Below, piece by piece: positions 9,996 through 19,407 of a DNA stretch of 64,000 nt. Each line of letters opens with the position of its first letter. Within the stretch, counting starts at the first letter, position 1. The DNA lies in assembly GCF_003441595.1 (NCBI RefSeq), contig NZ_CP031848.1, forward strand, positions 2,232,001 through 2,296,000, given 5' to 3'. The stretch comes from Marinobacter sp. Arc7-DN-1. GTDB taxonomy: Bacteria > Pseudomonadota > Gammaproteobacteria > Pseudomonadales > Oleiphilaceae. The notes beneath the pieces were generated by a model, which was not told the origin of the DNA, ran no database searches, and was given only the letters and a program-made list of their open reading frames with translations. Position numbers and translations under genes: made by a program.

Positions 9996-10841
9996 ATGAC
10001 CCTGCGCTCCCTGAAACAGATTATTCCCGCACTGGAAACATCCGACGGTGCCGGTGTGCGTATCAAACGCTCTATTGGCCAGCGGCAAAATGTTCGCCTG
10101 GACCCTTTCCTGATGCTGGACGAGTTCGGCTCAGCCGAGGCGGCAGACTACATTGCCGGCTTTCCGTCCCATCCCCATCGCGGATTTGAGACCGTGACCT
10201 ACATGATCGAGGGGCACATGCTCCACGAGGATCATCTCGGTAACCGTGGCAATCTGCACAACGGCGGCGTGCAGTGGATGACCGCTGGCCGTGGCATTAT
10301 TCATTCGGAGATGCCCCAGCAGGAGCAAGGCGTGATGCGCGGCTTCCAGCTCTGGCTGAACCTGCCCGCCGCGGAAAAGATGACTGAGGCCGGTTACCGT
10401 GACATCCAGCCCGAAGAGATCCCGGAGATCGGCTTTGAAGGTGGCACGGTGAAGCTGATCGCCGGGGCAATGGTGGTCGATGGCCAATCCCATCGCGGGG
10501 CGATGCCCGACCGCAGCACCCAACCGGTGTACGCTGACATTCACCTGGCTTCCGGCGGCAGCCTTACCCTGCCGGTTCCGGAGACTCACAACGGCATGCT
10601 GTACCTGTACGAGGGGGACGCCCGTCTCGGTGACGCGGACCTGCAGCGCAGTGCCGCCAACATCCTCGGTGACGGGGACGGGATCCATCTCCATGCCGGA
10701 ACCGCGGGTGCACGCCTGCTGCTGATTGCCGGCAAGCCCATCGGTGAGCCAGTGGTTCAGTATGGTCCGTTCGTGATGAACACCCGGGAAGAAATTGAGC
10801 AGGCGCTTCGTGATTACCGGGATGGCCGCCTGACCGCTTAA
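9996..10841 (+). CDS. Pirin family protein (bicupin)
   Basis: 281-residue pirin. The N-terminal cupin shows LDPFLMLDEFGS, FPSHPHRGFETVTYMIEG, GVQWMTAGRGIIHSEMP and GFQLWLNLP; the metal-binding His/Glu set (HPHRG, H of IIHSE) is intact. The second cupin is more diverged, as usual. Pirins are Fe-binding proteins, some with quercetinase activity or regulatory roles; which applies here cannot be told. GAGAGGAGG precedes the ATG. Convergent with prkB, 13 bp apart. Confidence 0.9.
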   Translation: MTLRSLKQIIPALETSDGAGVRIKRSIGQRQNVRLDPFLMLDEFGSAEAADYIAGFPSHPHRGFETVTYMIEGHMLHEDHLGNRGNLHNGGVQWMTAGRGIIHSEMPQQEQGVMRGFQLWLNLPAAEKMTEAGYRDIQPEEIPEIGFEGGTVKLIAGAMVVDGQSHRGAMPDRSTQPVYADIHLASGGSLTLPVPETHNGMLYLYEGDARLGDADLQRSAANILGDGDGIHLHAGTAGARLLLIAGKPIGEPVVQYGPFVMNTREEIEQALRDYRDGRLTA

Positions 10842-10854
10842 CAGCCGTCGGCGC

Positions 10855-11721
10855 TCAGGCGAACGGCTTTCGGGCCATCAGCCGCTGGACCATAGGCCTG
10901 ACAATCAGGTCCATGGCCAGCGGCATTTTTGTGCCCGGAATCACCAGAGTATCGTGGCGTGACAGGCTACTGCCGGAAATCACCTGCAGCAGATACGGAA
11001 ACTCGACTTCCGAGGGATCCCGGAACCGGATCACCAACATGCTCTCATCTTCGGTGGGTACGTCCCGGACCACGAAGGGATTGGAAGTATCCACCAGCGG
11101 AATGCGCTGGAAGTTGATATGGGTGTGGGAAAACTGTGGCACGATGTCGTGAACGTAATCGTCCATGCGGTTGATGATGGTCTCCACAACCGCGTCCTGA
11201 CTGTATCCGCGCTTATGGGTGTCCCGGTGGATCTTCTGGATCCACTCGAGATTGACGATGGGCACCACCCCGATCAGCAGGTCCACATACTGGGCAATGT
11301 TGCAGGTTTCGCTGACCACGCCGCCATGCAGGCCCTCATAAAACAACAGGTCCGTATCCGCAGGTAATGGCCCCCAGGGCGTAAAGGTTCCGGGTTTGTG
11401 GCCGGCCGCCACCAGTTTGCGGTCTTCATCGTGCACATACTGTCGGTAACGACCATTACCGGTGTGACCGTAGTCGTAGAACAGCGCTTCCAGCTTGTCG
11501 ATGTGATTGGCCGCAAGGGCAAAGTGGTTCCGCTCGCCAAACTGCCCCTTGGCCGCCAGCCGGGCCATCTGCTCCCGGTTGTAGCGGTGAAAGCTGTCAC
11601 CACTGACCATGGCCGCATTCAGGCCTTCACTGGCAAACATCCGGCTGAAAATCTGGCCGGTGGTGGTGGTACCTGCCCCGGATGAGCCGGTAACAGCGAT
11701 AATCGGGTGGCGTTTTGACAT
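10855..11721 (-). CDS. prkB: Phosphoribulokinase-like P-loop kinase
   Basis: 288 aa with a P-loop VTGSSGAGTTTT at the N-terminus and the PRK pattern SGDSFHRY, HFALAANHIDKLEALF and DLLFYEGLHGG. It matches the short proteobacterial PrkB group. In that group (E. coli prkB near crp) the kinase is found without RuBisCO, and the real role is unsettled; no Calvin-cycle gene is seen here. It lies 18 bp downstream of the large DUF1631 gene on the same strand. Confidence 0.88.
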   Translation of the reverse strand: MSKRHPIIAVTGSSGAGTTTTGQIFSRMFASEGLNAAMVSGDSFHRYNREQMARLAAKGQFGERNHFALAANHIDKLEALFYDYGHTGNGRYRQYVHDEDRKLVAAGHKPGTFTPWGPLPADTDLLFYEGLHGGVVSETCNIAQYVDLLIGVVPIVNLEWIQKIHRDTHKRGYSQDAVVETIINRMDDYVHDIVPQFSHTHINFQRIPLVDTSNPFVVRDVPTEDESMLVIRFRDPSEVEFPYLLQVISGSSLSRHDTLVIPGTKMPLAMDLIVRPMVQRLMARKPFA

Positions 11722-11739
11722 AGGGGCAGCCTGCCGGAA

Positions 11740-14700
11740 TCAGGTGAGGCTGTCGAGCAAACGGGGCTTTTCGACCACAAAGCCCTGGGCGTAATCCACA
11801 CCCAACTGACGGAGCATATCCAGTACATCCCGCGATTCGACCCGGGAAGCGATCACCTCCCGCTTCATGTAATGGGCCATATCCACCATAGAGCGTACCA
11901 TCGCGCGGTCGGTTTCGCTGGTCGACAGCTGGCCGGTAAAGGCATTGTCAATCTTGATCAAATCCACCGGCAATGAACGCATGAACTCGAAGGAACTGGG
12001 GCCACTGCCAAAGTTACCGAGGCAGAACCGGCATCCGAGTTCCTTCATTTCCAGGATGAAATCCGCCACCGACTGGACATCGTTAATGGCGGAGGCCTCG
12101 GTGAGCTCAAACCAGAGCCGCTCGATAGGAGCATCCTTCTCGCTCAGCTTCTCATAGATAAACTCCAGCAGTGTCTGATCATTCAGGGAGTAGCCGGAAA
12201 GGTTGATACACACACCGCCAAAATGCCGCGGGTCCGGGGCCTTCTCCCTGAGCCAGTCGAGCATGTGTCCGACTACCCAGCGGTCCACCGCCTGCATGCG
12301 GTCGTAACGCTCGGCCATACGGACAAAGTCCCGGCCGGTAATCAGGTTGCCCTCGTCATCGTACATGCTGATCAGCACTTCGTACTGGGCCGCCATGGAT
12401 GCATTAGCGTGCAGGGGTATGATTTTCTGGCATCGCAACAGCATGCGCTCTTCATTCAGATTACTGAGGCTGGCCACCTTGGCGGCAATCTGCTCCTGGC
12501 GGGCCTGGTCTTCGGCGCCCAGGGCATATTCCGAAACCTTGCCATGGCCCTGCTGCCGGGACCCGGCCAACGCCTGTTCCGAGGCCCGTAACCAGCGTTC
12601 GGCACTCACCAGCGCCGGCAGCGTAGGCACCACACCGATATTGGCGGAAAGCCGGTAAACCCGGCCGCCGAAGGTAAACTCGGCTTCCTCGATAGCCTGA
12701 ATGAGGTTTTCCGCCGCCTCGCTGGCACTTTCCGAGGGCACCAGCATGGCAAACTCGTTCCCTGCAAGCCGGGCCACGGGCATGCCGTCGCCCACATGGC
12801 TGCGAAGAAGGTCAGCGACCCGTTTCAGGGTTTCATCACCGGCCTGGTAGCCCGCCGTGTCGTTAAGCAGACGGAAACGGCGAAGATCCAGCCGCACCAG
12901 GGACCGCTCATCTTCCCTTCTGGCCAGCTGCTGATCCAGCATGCGTTCGAATTCACGGCGGCCCAGAAGCCTCGTCAGCTCATCGTGGGTGGAGGCCCAT
13001 GACAGCTGGTCATAAACCTTGCGCACCATCCGGTCGATACTCTCATCCACCAGGGGCCGCTCATACTGGCTGTCCGGCACAATGATGCCTTTGCGCATAT
13101 GCCGGGCCAAAGCGTCAAGCTCCAGTTCCACCACCCGCATACCCTGGTGATTCACAAACACAAAACGACTGAATCCGCGGGCAATCCAGACCAGCCGGAT
13201 ATACTGCGGTTCCTCCGGTTTTTCCTGATCCCGGAGCCAGTCCCCTGTGCGCAGTTGCTGGGCACGGTTGATCCAGCGCTGCAGGCTGCGTTGTTCGCGG
13301 TCAGATAATTTCCTGGTATCGCTCTGGTCCGGCTTTGCCGGCGGGATCTCCACCAGCTCGGGCGATTTATCCGGGCTGCGAACCAGAAACTGCTTGAGCT
13401 CGTCCCGGATCTGGGAGGACGGCATGTGATTGCTGGAAATGGAGGCGAGACCGTCCTGGATCACCCGCAACAGCTCTGGCAGATTGATGGCGCTGTTGGG
13501 ATCGGCGGCAAACGAAAGCAGGGAATCGATCACTGCCAGGTAATCCTGCCACAGCTGGCTGTCCGGGCCCTGACGAATCCAGGTCAGCGAGAGCAAATCC
13601 CGCCAGCCACCGTCCAGCAGACTCAGCACAGCCTTCGGCACCTTGCGCCCACCCAGCTTCTGATTCAGGACATCGGTCACGGCCTTCTTTGATTCGGCAA
13701 CCTTCTGGGCGCCCTCTGCGGCGGCTGTCACCCGCTCGACATTTCTGCGATACACCAGATTCTGGCGGTCAATCAGGGTATCCAGCTCCTGAACGGTTTG
13801 CTCGAACACTCCGGTGTCCTGCTCGAAATCGGTGGTAATGCGGTGAACAAGCTCATCCACCCGACGCTGGACCACGGGATTAATCCGCCCCCCCTTGACC
13901 CCCAACTGGGCCAGACGATTCATTACGCCACGAACGGGGCTGTCCTGGTCGTCGAAAAACGCGGGATCCCGCATGACCACCTTGAGCACCGGCACTTCCA
14001 GTTGCCGCATACGCTGCTGGGCATAGTCACTGAGTTTGGGGCTTTCCACCACTGAACGGAAAAACCGGTCAACCACATCCAGTGTGCCCTGCTGCTCCTC
14101 GTTCAGCCGGTTATCACCACTTTCCCTGACCTTCTCGACAACCCGCTCCCTGAGCGGCGCCATTTCGTCCCCGGAATCCAGCGGCTGTGCCTGCAGTTGC
14201 TGCAGCTCACGCTGCAGTTCTCCGGACGATAGCGGGCGGGCGTTGGGCTGGAATGGCACAGGTTCCGGATCACCCCGCGCCACACGGCTTGCGGTCAGCG
14301 TATTGAGCAGGTTCCGTACGGTCGCGAAGGCGGTTTGCGCCGCCTGGGCGTAGCCCCGGAAGTCGCCACCGGGCATACCGGGTTTGCGGCGGGCAGCGTT
14401 TTCGGAGGCAGCGGCCTTTTCCGGTTCCGGCTCCGGGGCAGTGGCCGGTTTTTCTTCCGCACGCGGCGGTGCCGGCCTGGCCTGCGCCGGTTTTTCATCG
14501 GACTTAACACCGCCCTGTTCGCTCAAGTACTTGCTCAGATCCAGATCCGGCAGGACTCCGTGACGAATCAGGATATTGTTCAGTTCCTTGTAAAGAGGCC
14601 CCAGCTGTTGCAGAACAGCCTGTTCAAAAACCCGCAGGCAGACTTTTTCTACCTCACGGGAGGCCTTGAGCTGGTTCAGCCCACTATGGAAAGCCTCACA

Positions 14701-15504
14701 AACCAGTGACGGCCCGAGGGGGTTGTGATGCCCGGTGGCGTTGGCAATACCCAGGTTGTCGAGGCGCAGCTTCAGCTGGAGCAGCTCGCCCCGATACTGG
14801 GTATCCGCCTTGGTGACCATCACCCGGATGGTCAGCCAGTCCTCGAATTCGCCCTTGTCTACCACTGACAGTTCTGAACCGGGAAAGCCTCTGGGCGCCG
14901 GTTTGAGGGGAGATTCCAGGCTACGCGCCATCTGGTGCCACATGACGCGCTGACGGGCCTGGATCTGGCCCGATGCATCCATGTATTCATTGGCCTGCTG
15001 ATCATTCGGGGCTTTCCGGGCAGCCTGCCTGAGCCCCGCGACCATTTGCACAAAACAGGCATCCATCAGCGGCTCAATAAACTGAATGACCGCTTTGGCA
15101 GACTGGTGCAAAACAAACTGGACCCTGTCACTGGGGGCATGCAGGGAGGAGCGGTCCTGATTCCGGGAGCTGCCGCATTGCTGCAGCATGGCATCCACGG
15201 CTTCCGGGTTTGGCCGGGTAAAGTTCACCCCCATCGCCCCATCAATACGCCGGACGATGGCGACGTGCAGCTCATGGCGGCGAGCACCATCCAGGCCGCG
15301 GAAACGCACGATCAACTCCAGTGGTGTACCGGACGCAAAGGCCCGGTCAAGCTTGCGAGAGGTTTCGTCGGAATAGCGAACAAACAGGCCTTCCGGACAG
15401 AAATCTGAAATCTGACACGGCCAGGCCTCACCGGTTCCCAGATCAATCTGGGCAGCAAGCTTGATGGGTTGGCGGGGGCTGCTACGACGTTCTCTTGGAT
15501 CCAT
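11740..15504 (-). CDS. PilZ-DUF1631-GGDEF-EAL protein with degenerate catalytic motifs
   Basis: A 1254-residue protein. Residues about 1-110 look like PilZ (RRSSPRQPIKLAAQID, then GEAWPCQISDFCPEGLFV and GVNF). About 120-840 is a long helical DUF1631-type region with a Pro/Ala/Glu-rich linker near 350-380. About 850-1000 is GGDEF-like (STHDELTRLLGRREFE), but the active site reads LAGNEF instead of GG(D/E)EF. About 1010-1250 is EAL-like, but has EVL for EAL and LGNFG for the metal-binding DDFG. Both enzyme domains are therefore probably dead, and the protein more likely senses c-di-GMP or scaffolds. No signal or membrane segment is seen. prkB follows. Confidence 0.85.
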   Translation of the reverse strand: MDPRERRSSPRQPIKLAAQIDLGTGEAWPCQISDFCPEGLFVRYSDETSRKLDRAFASGTPLELIVRFRGLDGARRHELHVAIVRRIDGAMGVNFTRPNPEAVDAMLQQCGSSRNQDRSSLHAPSDRVQFVLHQSAKAVIQFIEPLMDACFVQMVAGLRQAARKAPNDQQANEYMDASGQIQARQRVMWHQMARSLESPLKPAPRGFPGSELSVVDKGEFEDWLTIRVMVTKADTQYRGELLQLKLRLDNLGIANATGHHNPLGPSLVCEAFHSGLNQLKASREVEKVCLRVFEQAVLQQLGPLYKELNNILIRHGVLPDLDLSKYLSEQGGVKSDEKPAQARPAPPRAEEKPATAPEPEPEKAAASENAARRKPGMPGGDFRGYAQAAQTAFATVRNLLNTLTASRVARGDPEPVPFQPNARPLSSGELQRELQQLQAQPLDSGDEMAPLRERVVEKVRESGDNRLNEEQQGTLDVVDRFFRSVVESPKLSDYAQQRMRQLEVPVLKVVMRDPAFFDDQDSPVRGVMNRLAQLGVKGGRINPVVQRRVDELVHRITTDFEQDTGVFEQTVQELDTLIDRQNLVYRRNVERVTAAAEGAQKVAESKKAVTDVLNQKLGGRKVPKAVLSLLDGGWRDLLSLTWIRQGPDSQLWQDYLAVIDSLLSFAADPNSAINLPELLRVIQDGLASISSNHMPSSQIRDELKQFLVRSPDKSPELVEIPPAKPDQSDTRKLSDREQRSLQRWINRAQQLRTGDWLRDQEKPEEPQYIRLVWIARGFSRFVFVNHQGMRVVELELDALARHMRKGIIVPDSQYERPLVDESIDRMVRKVYDQLSWASTHDELTRLLGRREFERMLDQQLARREDERSLVRLDLRRFRLLNDTAGYQAGDETLKRVADLLRSHVGDGMPVARLAGNEFAMLVPSESASEAAENLIQAIEEAEFTFGGRVYRLSANIGVVPTLPALVSAERWLRASEQALAGSRQQGHGKVSEYALGAEDQARQEQIAAKVASLSNLNEERMLLRCQKIIPLHANASMAAQYEVLISMYDDEGNLITGRDFVRMAERYDRMQAVDRWVVGHMLDWLREKAPDPRHFGGVCINLSGYSLNDQTLLEFIYEKLSEKDAPIERLWFELTEASAINDVQSVADFILEMKELGCRFCLGNFGSGPSSFEFMRSLPVDLIKIDNAFTGQLSTSETDRAMVRSMVDMAHYMKREVIASRVESRDVLDMLRQLGVDYAQGFVVEKPRLLDSLT

Positions 15505-15672
15505 GAACTACCTGATATCTCGCTAAGCCGGAGTAATCGCCGGACCCACGGTCCGACACCGACTCACGTCCCTGAAACGGCGGCGGATGCCACCTGCTAC
15601 TATGGGAACCCTGACAGTACTATAGCGACCTGGCCCCCACAGGCAAACCAACACACTATAACATCCTGACCC

Positions 15673-16743
15673 ATGAAACAGCTTAGTCAGATCTATCCAC
15701 TTTTGCTACTGGTAACACTGCTTAACGGGTGTACGGCCATTGGCTACTATTCCCAGGCGGTCAGTGGTCATATTTCCCTGATGGTCTCAGGGGAACCGGT
15801 GGAAGCGGTTATCGCTGACGACAGCACTCCGGCAGGGCTCCGGGACAAACTCGCCGTCTCCCGGCAGGCCCGGGAATTTGCTGCCCAGCGGCTTGCCCTG
15901 CCTGTCGGGGATGCGTTCCGTGAATACGTGGACCTTGAACGCTCCTGGGTGGTGGTCAACCTCGTGGCCGCGCCGGAGTTCTCGCTGGAGCCCCATAGCT
16001 GGTGTTACCCGATCCTCGGCTGCCAGGCCTACCGGGGGTATTTCCGCCTGAAAGATGCGCAACAGGAGCAGGTCCTGTTCCACGCCCGGGGTTTCGACAC
16101 CTTCATCGGCGGGGTAACCGCCTATTCCACCCTGGGCTGGTTCGATGACCCCCTCCACACGGGCTTTACCCATTTACCGGAGGATCGGATGGTCGCCCTG
16201 ATGTTTCATGAAATGGCCCACCGGGTGGTGTACATCCCCGGTGACACGGCCTTTAACGAAAGCTTCGCCACTGCCGTGGAACTGGAAGGGCTGAGACTCT
16301 GGTTGTCCGAACAGGGCAAACCCGCCCAATTCCGGCAGGCGCTGGAGCGCCTTTCGCACCGGAACCAGACCCTGGCCCTGGTTCAGGCCTTCAGTAGCCG
16401 ACTGCAAGCGCTCTACGAACAGCAGGGAAGTGTGCCCGATGACCAGCTACGGGCCCGTAAGGCAGACTTGCTGGAGCAACTGGCGCAGGCCTACCAACAG
16501 ATCTCAGAAGACTGGCCGGAACCAGGTCCATTCGGCCCGGCGCCGGTGACCCTTAACAATGCCAACCTCGCTCTGTTCCGGCAGTACAACCAGCATGTGC
16601 CGGCGTTCCGCCAGCTGCTCCGGGAAACCGGCTACGACTTCGCCGGTTTCTACCGCGCAGTCGACGAATTATCACAGAAACCCGAGCCTCAACGGTCAGA
16701 ACTGCTCACTGACTTGTCAGAGCGGTTTAAAGAACACCTTTGA
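15673..16743 (+). CDS. Predicted zinc aminopeptidase lipoprotein (COG4324 type)
   Basis: 356 aa. The N-terminus has a signal with lipobox LNGC (Cys about residue 20), predicting an outer-membrane or periplasmic lipoprotein. The metal motif HEMAH is at about residue 180, and a downstream NESFATAVE supplies the third ligand, as in predicted aminopeptidases of this group. The stretch SWCYPILGCQAYRGYF is also characteristic. The substrate is unknown. Its end overlaps the convergent argA by 27 bp. Confidence 0.82.
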   Translation: MKQLSQIYPLLLLVTLLNGCTAIGYYSQAVSGHISLMVSGEPVEAVIADDSTPAGLRDKLAVSRQAREFAAQRLALPVGDAFREYVDLERSWVVVNLVAAPEFSLEPHSWCYPILGCQAYRGYFRLKDAQQEQVLFHARGFDTFIGGVTAYSTLGWFDDPLHTGFTHLPEDRMVALMFHEMAHRVVYIPGDTAFNESFATAVELEGLRLWLSEQGKPAQFRQALERLSHRNQTLALVQAFSSRLQALYEQQGSVPDDQLRARKADLLEQLAQAYQQISEDWPEPGPFGPAPVTLNNANLALFRQYNQHVPAFRQLLRETGYDFAGFYRAVDELSQKPEPQRSELLTDLSERFKEHL

Positions 16744-18024
16744 GTTCCGCTGGGTGTTGTAGGAAGCCAGCTTGGGCCCGGGCAACGCCTGCACGGTTGA
16801 CGGCTGGAAGCCACGTTCCCGGAACCAGTGCTCGGTCTGGGTGGTGAGTACAAACAGCTTCCGGATACCCTGGCCCCTGGCCAGTTTCTCAACCATCGCC
16901 AGAATCTCATCGCCCCGCCCGGCCCGGCGGTAGGTCGGATCTACCGCAAAGCAGGACAACTCACCGGCGCCCTCATCCGGGTAACTATAGAGGGCAGCAC
17001 AGCCCACGATAGTGCCGTCGCGCTCGGCCACCACAAACCGGTCGATTTCGGTTTCCAGCATTTCCCGGGAGCGGCGCACCAGAATGCCCTGTTCTTCCAG
17101 CGGCTGGATCAGCTCCAGAATGCCGCCAATGTCTTCCACCCTGGCCTGGCGGAACTGCTCATAGTGATCACCACTGACCAGGGTGCCGGAACCGTCCCGG
17201 GTAAACAGTTCCTCCAGCAGCGCGCCGTCGTCCACATAACTGATAATGTGCGCCCGTCGCACGCCCTTCACACAGGCATCACAGGCGGCTCTGAGCAGGT
17301 CGGCATCGTGACCGGTCACGGCACCGGCAGCAAGCCGCTCGGACGCCTGGCGCGCCGACAGCTCCCGAATCAGGGTGCCATCCTCTTCCTGCAAGCCGGG
17401 ATCATCAATAAACACAATCAGTTTCTCGGCCTGCAGCGCGGCCGCCACCTGGCTGCCAACATCCTCGTAGGAGAGGTTGAAAGTGTCCCCGGTGGGCGAG
17501 TAGCCCATCGGCGGTAACAGCACAATGTGCCCCAGCTCCAGCAATTTCTCGATACCGGCGACATCGACCCGGCGAACCCTGCCGGTATGGCCGAAATCAA
17601 TACCGTCCAGCACGCCCACCGGCTTGGCGGCCACATAATTGCCACTGGAAACCCGGATGCGGGCATTATGCATGGGGGAATTCACCAGCCCCATGGACAA
17701 GTGGCTCTCCAGATAGGCCCTCAGGCCACCGATCGCCTCCATCACCATGCCCAGATGATTCTCGGGCGTAATCCGCAGACTCCGGGCAAACGACGACTCC
17801 ACACCGGCACCATCCAGGCGCGCCTGGATCTGCGGACGGGCGCCGAAGGCAACGACCAGCCGAACGCCGAGGCTGCTCAGCAAAGCGATGTCATGAACAA
17901 TGTTGATGAAATTCTCATGCGCAATGGCATCCCCGGGAATGGTCAGCACCACCGTGTGGCCGCGATGAGCATTGATGTAGGGGGATGAGTGGCGGAATCC
18001 ATGCAGCCAGTCGTTTGATTTCAA
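16717..18024 (-). CDS. argA: N-acetylglutamate synthase
   Basis: First step of arginine synthesis: acetyl-CoA plus glutamate gives N-acetylglutamate. The 435-residue two-domain form has an N-terminal amino-acid kinase fold (FRHSSPYINAHRGHTVVLTIPG, VVAFGARPQIQARL) and a C-terminal GNAT domain (VVAERDGTIVGCAALY, CFAVDPTYRRAGRGDEIL). The kinase-like half is the arginine-feedback part in this family. The start is a TTG at 18024 with GGAG upstream. It lies downstream of argE on the same strand, separated by the structured element at 18074-18184. Confidence 0.93.
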   Translation of the reverse strand: MKSNDWLHGFRHSSPYINAHRGHTVVLTIPGDAIAHENFINIVHDIALLSSLGVRLVVAFGARPQIQARLDGAGVESSFARSLRITPENHLGMVMEAIGGLRAYLESHLSMGLVNSPMHNARIRVSSGNYVAAKPVGVLDGIDFGHTGRVRRVDVAGIEKLLELGHIVLLPPMGYSPTGDTFNLSYEDVGSQVAAALQAEKLIVFIDDPGLQEEDGTLIRELSARQASERLAAGAVTGHDADLLRAACDACVKGVRRAHIISYVDDGALLEELFTRDGSGTLVSGDHYEQFRQARVEDIGGILELIQPLEEQGILVRRSREMLETEIDRFVVAERDGTIVGCAALYSYPDEGAGELSCFAVDPTYRRAGRGDEILAMVEKLARGQGIRKLFVLTTQTEHWFRERGFQPSTVQALPGPKLASYNTQRNSKVFFKPL

Positions 18025-18073
18025 TGCGAGTACTCCAATCGTTTTCTTTGGGCGGCCTGCAGATCAGTCTGAC

Positions 18074-18184
18074 GAACACTGTCGGGGGCCCGCTCCAGAA
18101 CCGTGGAGCGCCAGGGATGGCGCGACCGAGCCCTACAGGGACGTATTCACGGGCGTGTTTTGGAGCGGGCCCCCGACAGTGTTC
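18074..18184 (+). repeat. Structured dispersed element, copy A
   Basis: Perfect 24-bp inverted arms (18074-18097 and 18161-18184) enclose a core shared with copies B and C. The core has hairpin H1 at 18108-18123 (GCGCCA-GGGA-TGGCGC), the shared CRAGC-type spacer (CGAGC), hairpin H2 at 18134-18145 (TACA-GGGA-CGTA) and a GCGTGTTTT end. The arm sequence is unlike the arms of other copies. It sits between argE and argA, in the orientation opposite to their transcription when defined by the core. Confidence 0.85.
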
Positions 18185-18211
18185 AGCCCCCTATTTGACC
18201 CGGACTCCGAG

Positions 18212-19381
18212 CTAAAGGCAAAACTGCCGGATAAGCCCTTGTAGTACTCTCACCGTCGGCGCCAGCTGGGAAAGCTCGATATATTCGTCTGGCTGGTGCG
18301 CCTGATCGATGGAACCAGGCCCCATAACCAGGGTTTCCAGGCCCAGTTTCTGCAGCCAGGGGGCTTCGGTGGCAAAGGCAACGGCATGGGCCGTGTGGCC
18401 GGTCAACTGCTCGCAGGCTTTGACCAGGGCGGCATCGGCAGGGGTCTCAAACGGCGGGACACCGTCGAACAGGGGTTCGAACACCATGGACAATTCACGG
18501 CGTTCGGCCACCGGCTGGACCTTGCTGAGGATTGCCTGGCGCAGGGTTTCCATATTCATGCCCGGCAGCGGACGCAGATCAAAATGCAGCTCGCACTGGG
18601 CGCAGATGCGGTTGGGGTTATCACCGCCGTGGATGCAGCCGAGGTTCAGAGTCGGCACCTGAACCTCGAAGTTGGGGTTCCGGTACTGTGCCTGCCATGT
18701 TGACCGGAGAGCCAGCAGCTCGGTCATGGCTTCGTGCATCCCTTCCAGGGCATTTCGGCCCAGGGCCGGATTCGAGGAGTGGCCGGACTGGCCCTCAAAC
18801 TTCAGGCGCTCCATCATGATGCCCTTGTGCATGCGCACAGGCCTCAGGCTGGTGGGTTCGCCGATGACCGCGTAGCGGGCCCTGGGCTTGCCGGCTTCTG
18901 CCAGGGCCCGGGCACCGTTCATGGAGCTTTCCTCGTCGGCGGTCGCCAGAATGATCAGCGGCTGCTTCAGGTCCTCAGCGGCAAAGGCCCGGGCTGCTTC
19001 GATTGCCAGCGGAAAGAAGCCTTTCATGTCACAGGTCCCCAGGCCGTACCAGCGATTGTCCCGCTCGGTCAGGGTGAAGGGATCACTCTGCCAACGCTTG
19101 TCGTCGAAGGGCACCGTATCCGTGTGCCCGGACAGCACCAGACCACCCGGGCCACTGCCCAGAGTTGCAATCAGGTTGAACTTGCCGGGCGTGCCCGGCA
19201 CTGGCAGGATCTCCACGGAAAACCCAAGAGCTTCCAGCCACTCAGCCAGGGTTCGTACCACCGGTTCGTTGCTATGATCCCACTCCGCTGAGGCACTGCT
19301 GATGGACGGCAGGGATACCAGGCGGGCAAGCATGTCACGAATGCCCGGCACCGCTGAGGTATTGCTATCGGACTGCGACAT
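18212..19381 (-). CDS. argE: Acetylornithine deacetylase
   Basis: Removes the acetyl group from N-acetylornithine in arginine synthesis. The 389-residue M20 metallopeptidase-fold protein shows the metal motif LSGHTDTVPFD, then GTCDMKGFFPLAI, TADEESSMNGAR (catalytic Glu-Glu) and AVIGEPTS. C-terminal metal His is in IDQAHQPDEYI. GAGAGGAAA precedes the ATG. The order argB-unknown-argE-(element A)-argA on one strand suggests a partly shared transcript. Confidence 0.94.
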   Translation of the reverse strand: MSQSDSNTSAVPGIRDMLARLVSLPSISSASAEWDHSNEPVVRTLAEWLEALGFSVEILPVPGTPGKFNLIATLGSGPGGLVLSGHTDTVPFDDKRWQSDPFTLTERDNRWYGLGTCDMKGFFPLAIEAARAFAAEDLKQPLIILATADEESSMNGARALAEAGKPRARYAVIGEPTSLRPVRMHKGIMMERLKFEGQSGHSSNPALGRNALEGMHEAMTELLALRSTWQAQYRNPNFEVQVPTLNLGCIHGGDNPNRICAQCELHFDLRPLPGMNMETLRQAILSKVQPVAERRELSMVFEPLFDGVPPFETPADAALVKACEQLTGHTAHAVAFATEAPWLQKLGLETLVMGPGSIDQAHQPDEYIELSQLAPTVRVLQGLIRQFCL

Positions 19382-19407
19382 AGTTTCCTCTCAGATTCCC
19401 AATGGAC

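Noticed and set aside
18061..18190. Element A as a simple rho-independent terminator
   Set aside because: The loop is about 63 bases with conserved inner hairpins and no T-run on the minus strand.
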